From Gemmatimonadota bacterium (GTDB lineage Bacteria > Gemmatimonadota > Gemmatimonadetes > Gemmatimonadales > Gemmatimonadaceae): a stretch of DNA of 43,024 bases. The notes below the pieces were generated by a model. That model was not told where the DNA came from, did not search any database, and worked only from the letters and a program-made list of their open reading frames with translations. This document shows, one piece after another, positions 41,970 to 43,024 of the stretch (within the stretch, counting starts at the first letter, position 1; each line of letters starts with the position of its first letter). The position numbers and the translations under genes are program-made. The stretch is from the NCBI GenBank assembly GCA_031127075.1, contig JARIFA010000012.1, forward strand, positions 1-43,024, written 5' to 3'.

Positions 41970-43024
41970 TCAGGGCCGGATGCCGAACCCGAGCGAGACG
42001 AGCCACGCCTGTTCCGTGGCGCCGTCGGTGCGCCGGGCGGCCCGCTGGACCGCGAGCTCCACTTGGCCGCGTCCGCGCGACACCGGGATGCCGAGCCCGC
42101 CGGTCACCGCGCGCTCGTCGACGACCGAGGTGCCGACGCCGAAGGGGAGGGTCCGATCGCGGACCCCGAGGCGCACGAGGGAGGCGATGCCGGCGACCTT
42201 GGGCCCAGCGACCTCGAGCCCCGCGCCGATCTCCGTCGCGTCGAAGGTCGACATCGCGGCGGTCCCAAGGGCGTCCATCTGCGTCCACCGCACGCGCTCG
42301 ATGCGCGCCGAGAGCGCGGTGTTGGGGATCCCCACATAGGAGGCCCCGATCCCGAGCCGCGCCGGCACCCGCGCCGACGCGAGAGAGACTTCATCCTGAC
42401 GGACGGTCAATGGCCCGGAGGTGCGCAGCGAGGCCCCGACGACGAGGCTCTTCACTGGCGCCGCGACGATCCCGAGCGAGAGCGCGCGGCCACCGTAGTT
42501 CATCACCGAGGACTGCTCGACGCTCCCGATGCCCGTGCTGTCCGGGAAGGTGCGACCGAACGCGATCCGGTTCTCACCGACGATGGCGTGCACAGCGGCC
42601 CCCACCTGGACCTGCGGCAAGACCTGCATCGCGACGGCGAAGCGGGCATCGGTCATCGCGCCGTTGCTGGCCGCACCGAGGATCGACGGCAGCGTCTCCC
42701 CGGCGACCACCTGACTGTCCGCGTACGCGTTGGCGAAGGTGCGATCGAGGAAGGTGCTGAACGAGGCACCGAAGATCACGGGCCCGACCGCGCCGGTGGC
42801 GCTGAAGATCGGGAACCGCACCACGCGCGCGGAGGTGCGGGCCGTCCCGAACGCGGTGCGTCGGGTCTCCGGCTCCACCTGCGAGAAGATCGAGAAGCGG
42901 GCGGCCGAGGCGATGGTCGCCGGATTGATGGGCGACGCGGGATCGAGCTCCGCCCCTGCGCCGCCACCGCCGAGCGCGGCCGCGCTGATCTGTCCCGTGG
43001 GGTAGCCGTAGCCCTGCAGGGCGA
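41970..43024 (-). CDS. Outer-membrane beta-barrel protein, 5' end cut by the window edge
   Basis: The frame is open to the last base of the window, so the true start lies beyond it. The visible 350 or so residues begin ALQGYGYPTGQISAAALGG, then AELDPASPINPATIASAAR, a pattern like the N-terminal region of FadL/Omp-type barrels. They continue as amphipathic strands to LVSLGFGIRP. The GTG at 42878 is an internal codon, not a start. The probable role is transport or structure in the outer membrane; I cannot say more. Confidence 0.83.
   Translation of the reverse strand, partial: ALQGYGYPTGQISAAALGGGGAGAELDPASPINPATIASAARFSIFSQVEPETRRTAFGTARTSARVVRFPIFSATGAVGPVIFGASFSTFLDRTFANAYADSQVVAGETLPSILGAASNGAMTDARFAVAMQVLPQVQVGAAVHAIVGENRIAFGRTFPDSTGIGSVEQSSVMNYGGRALSLGIVAAPVKSLVVGASLRTSGPLTVRQDEVSLASARVPARLGIGASYVGIPNTALSARIERVRWTQMDALGTAAMSTFDATEIGAGLEVAGPKVAGIASLVRLGVRDRTLPFGVGTSVVDERAVTGGLGIPVSRGRGQVELAVQRAARRTDGATEQAWLVSLGFGIRP

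Noticed and set aside
42876-42878. GTG 42878 as start of the last gene
   Set aside because: The frame continues with barrel-like sequence to the window edge and no signal peptide follows the GTG.

Overview
The window is about 43 kb of very high-GC chromosome packed with housekeeping genes. The cell is a diderm: there is a TonB-dependent receptor, at least two further probable outer-membrane or exported barrel proteins, and lipoproteins. The combination of TonB-linked B12 uptake, HPr kinase with a mannose-family PTS, PyrR, SelB and methylmalonyl-CoA mutase, together with the base composition, would fit a member of the Gemmatimonadota. That assignment is an inference from gene content; no rRNA is present to confirm it. 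All protein genes but one are on the minus strand. The exception is the exported methyltransferase at 4120-4875.

In transcription order, from high coordinates to low: a truncated outer-membrane protein runs off the right edge (41970-43024), followed by a receiver-histidine kinase and miaB. Then come comEC, fbp and the large chain of methylmalonyl-CoA mutase. A well-formed promoter at 34532-34560 starts a long collinear run: fmdB-type zinc ribbon, argS, a PfkB kinase, purM, an exported barrel protein, ribD-ribE-ribBA-ribH-nusB, a glycosyltransferase, hprK, the PTS proteins EIIA-EIIB-EIIC-EIID, HPr and EI, metK, and a membrane-anchored protein of unknown function. A second promoter at 16682-16710 overlaps the stop codon of that last gene. 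It drives a cobalamin riboswitch followed by btuF-btuC-btuD, a BtuB-like receptor, recO and selB. A hairpin and a 165-base gap then separate clpB, an N-formylglutamate amidohydrolase-like lipoprotein and tadA.

Left of the methyltransferase, two tRNA-Ser genes (CGA, then GGA) share one visible promoter. They lie directly upstream of pyrR-pyrB-pyrC and a coiled-coil/zinc-ribbon protein.

The B12 uptake genes and the B12-dependent mutase in the same window make physiological sense together. The PTS genes form a complete phosphorelay with HPr kinase but no sugar-catabolic gene, which suggests a regulatory or general-carbon role. Translational coupling is pervasive: seventeen neighbouring gene pairs overlap by one to eight bases, mostly as ATGA or GTGA. 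I found no CRISPR array, insertion sequence, prophage or clear sign of recent transfer. The most interesting structures are regulatory: the riboswitch with a terminator hairpin that also carries the btuF ribosome site, and a set of long GC hairpins without U-tracts after tRNA and protein genes.
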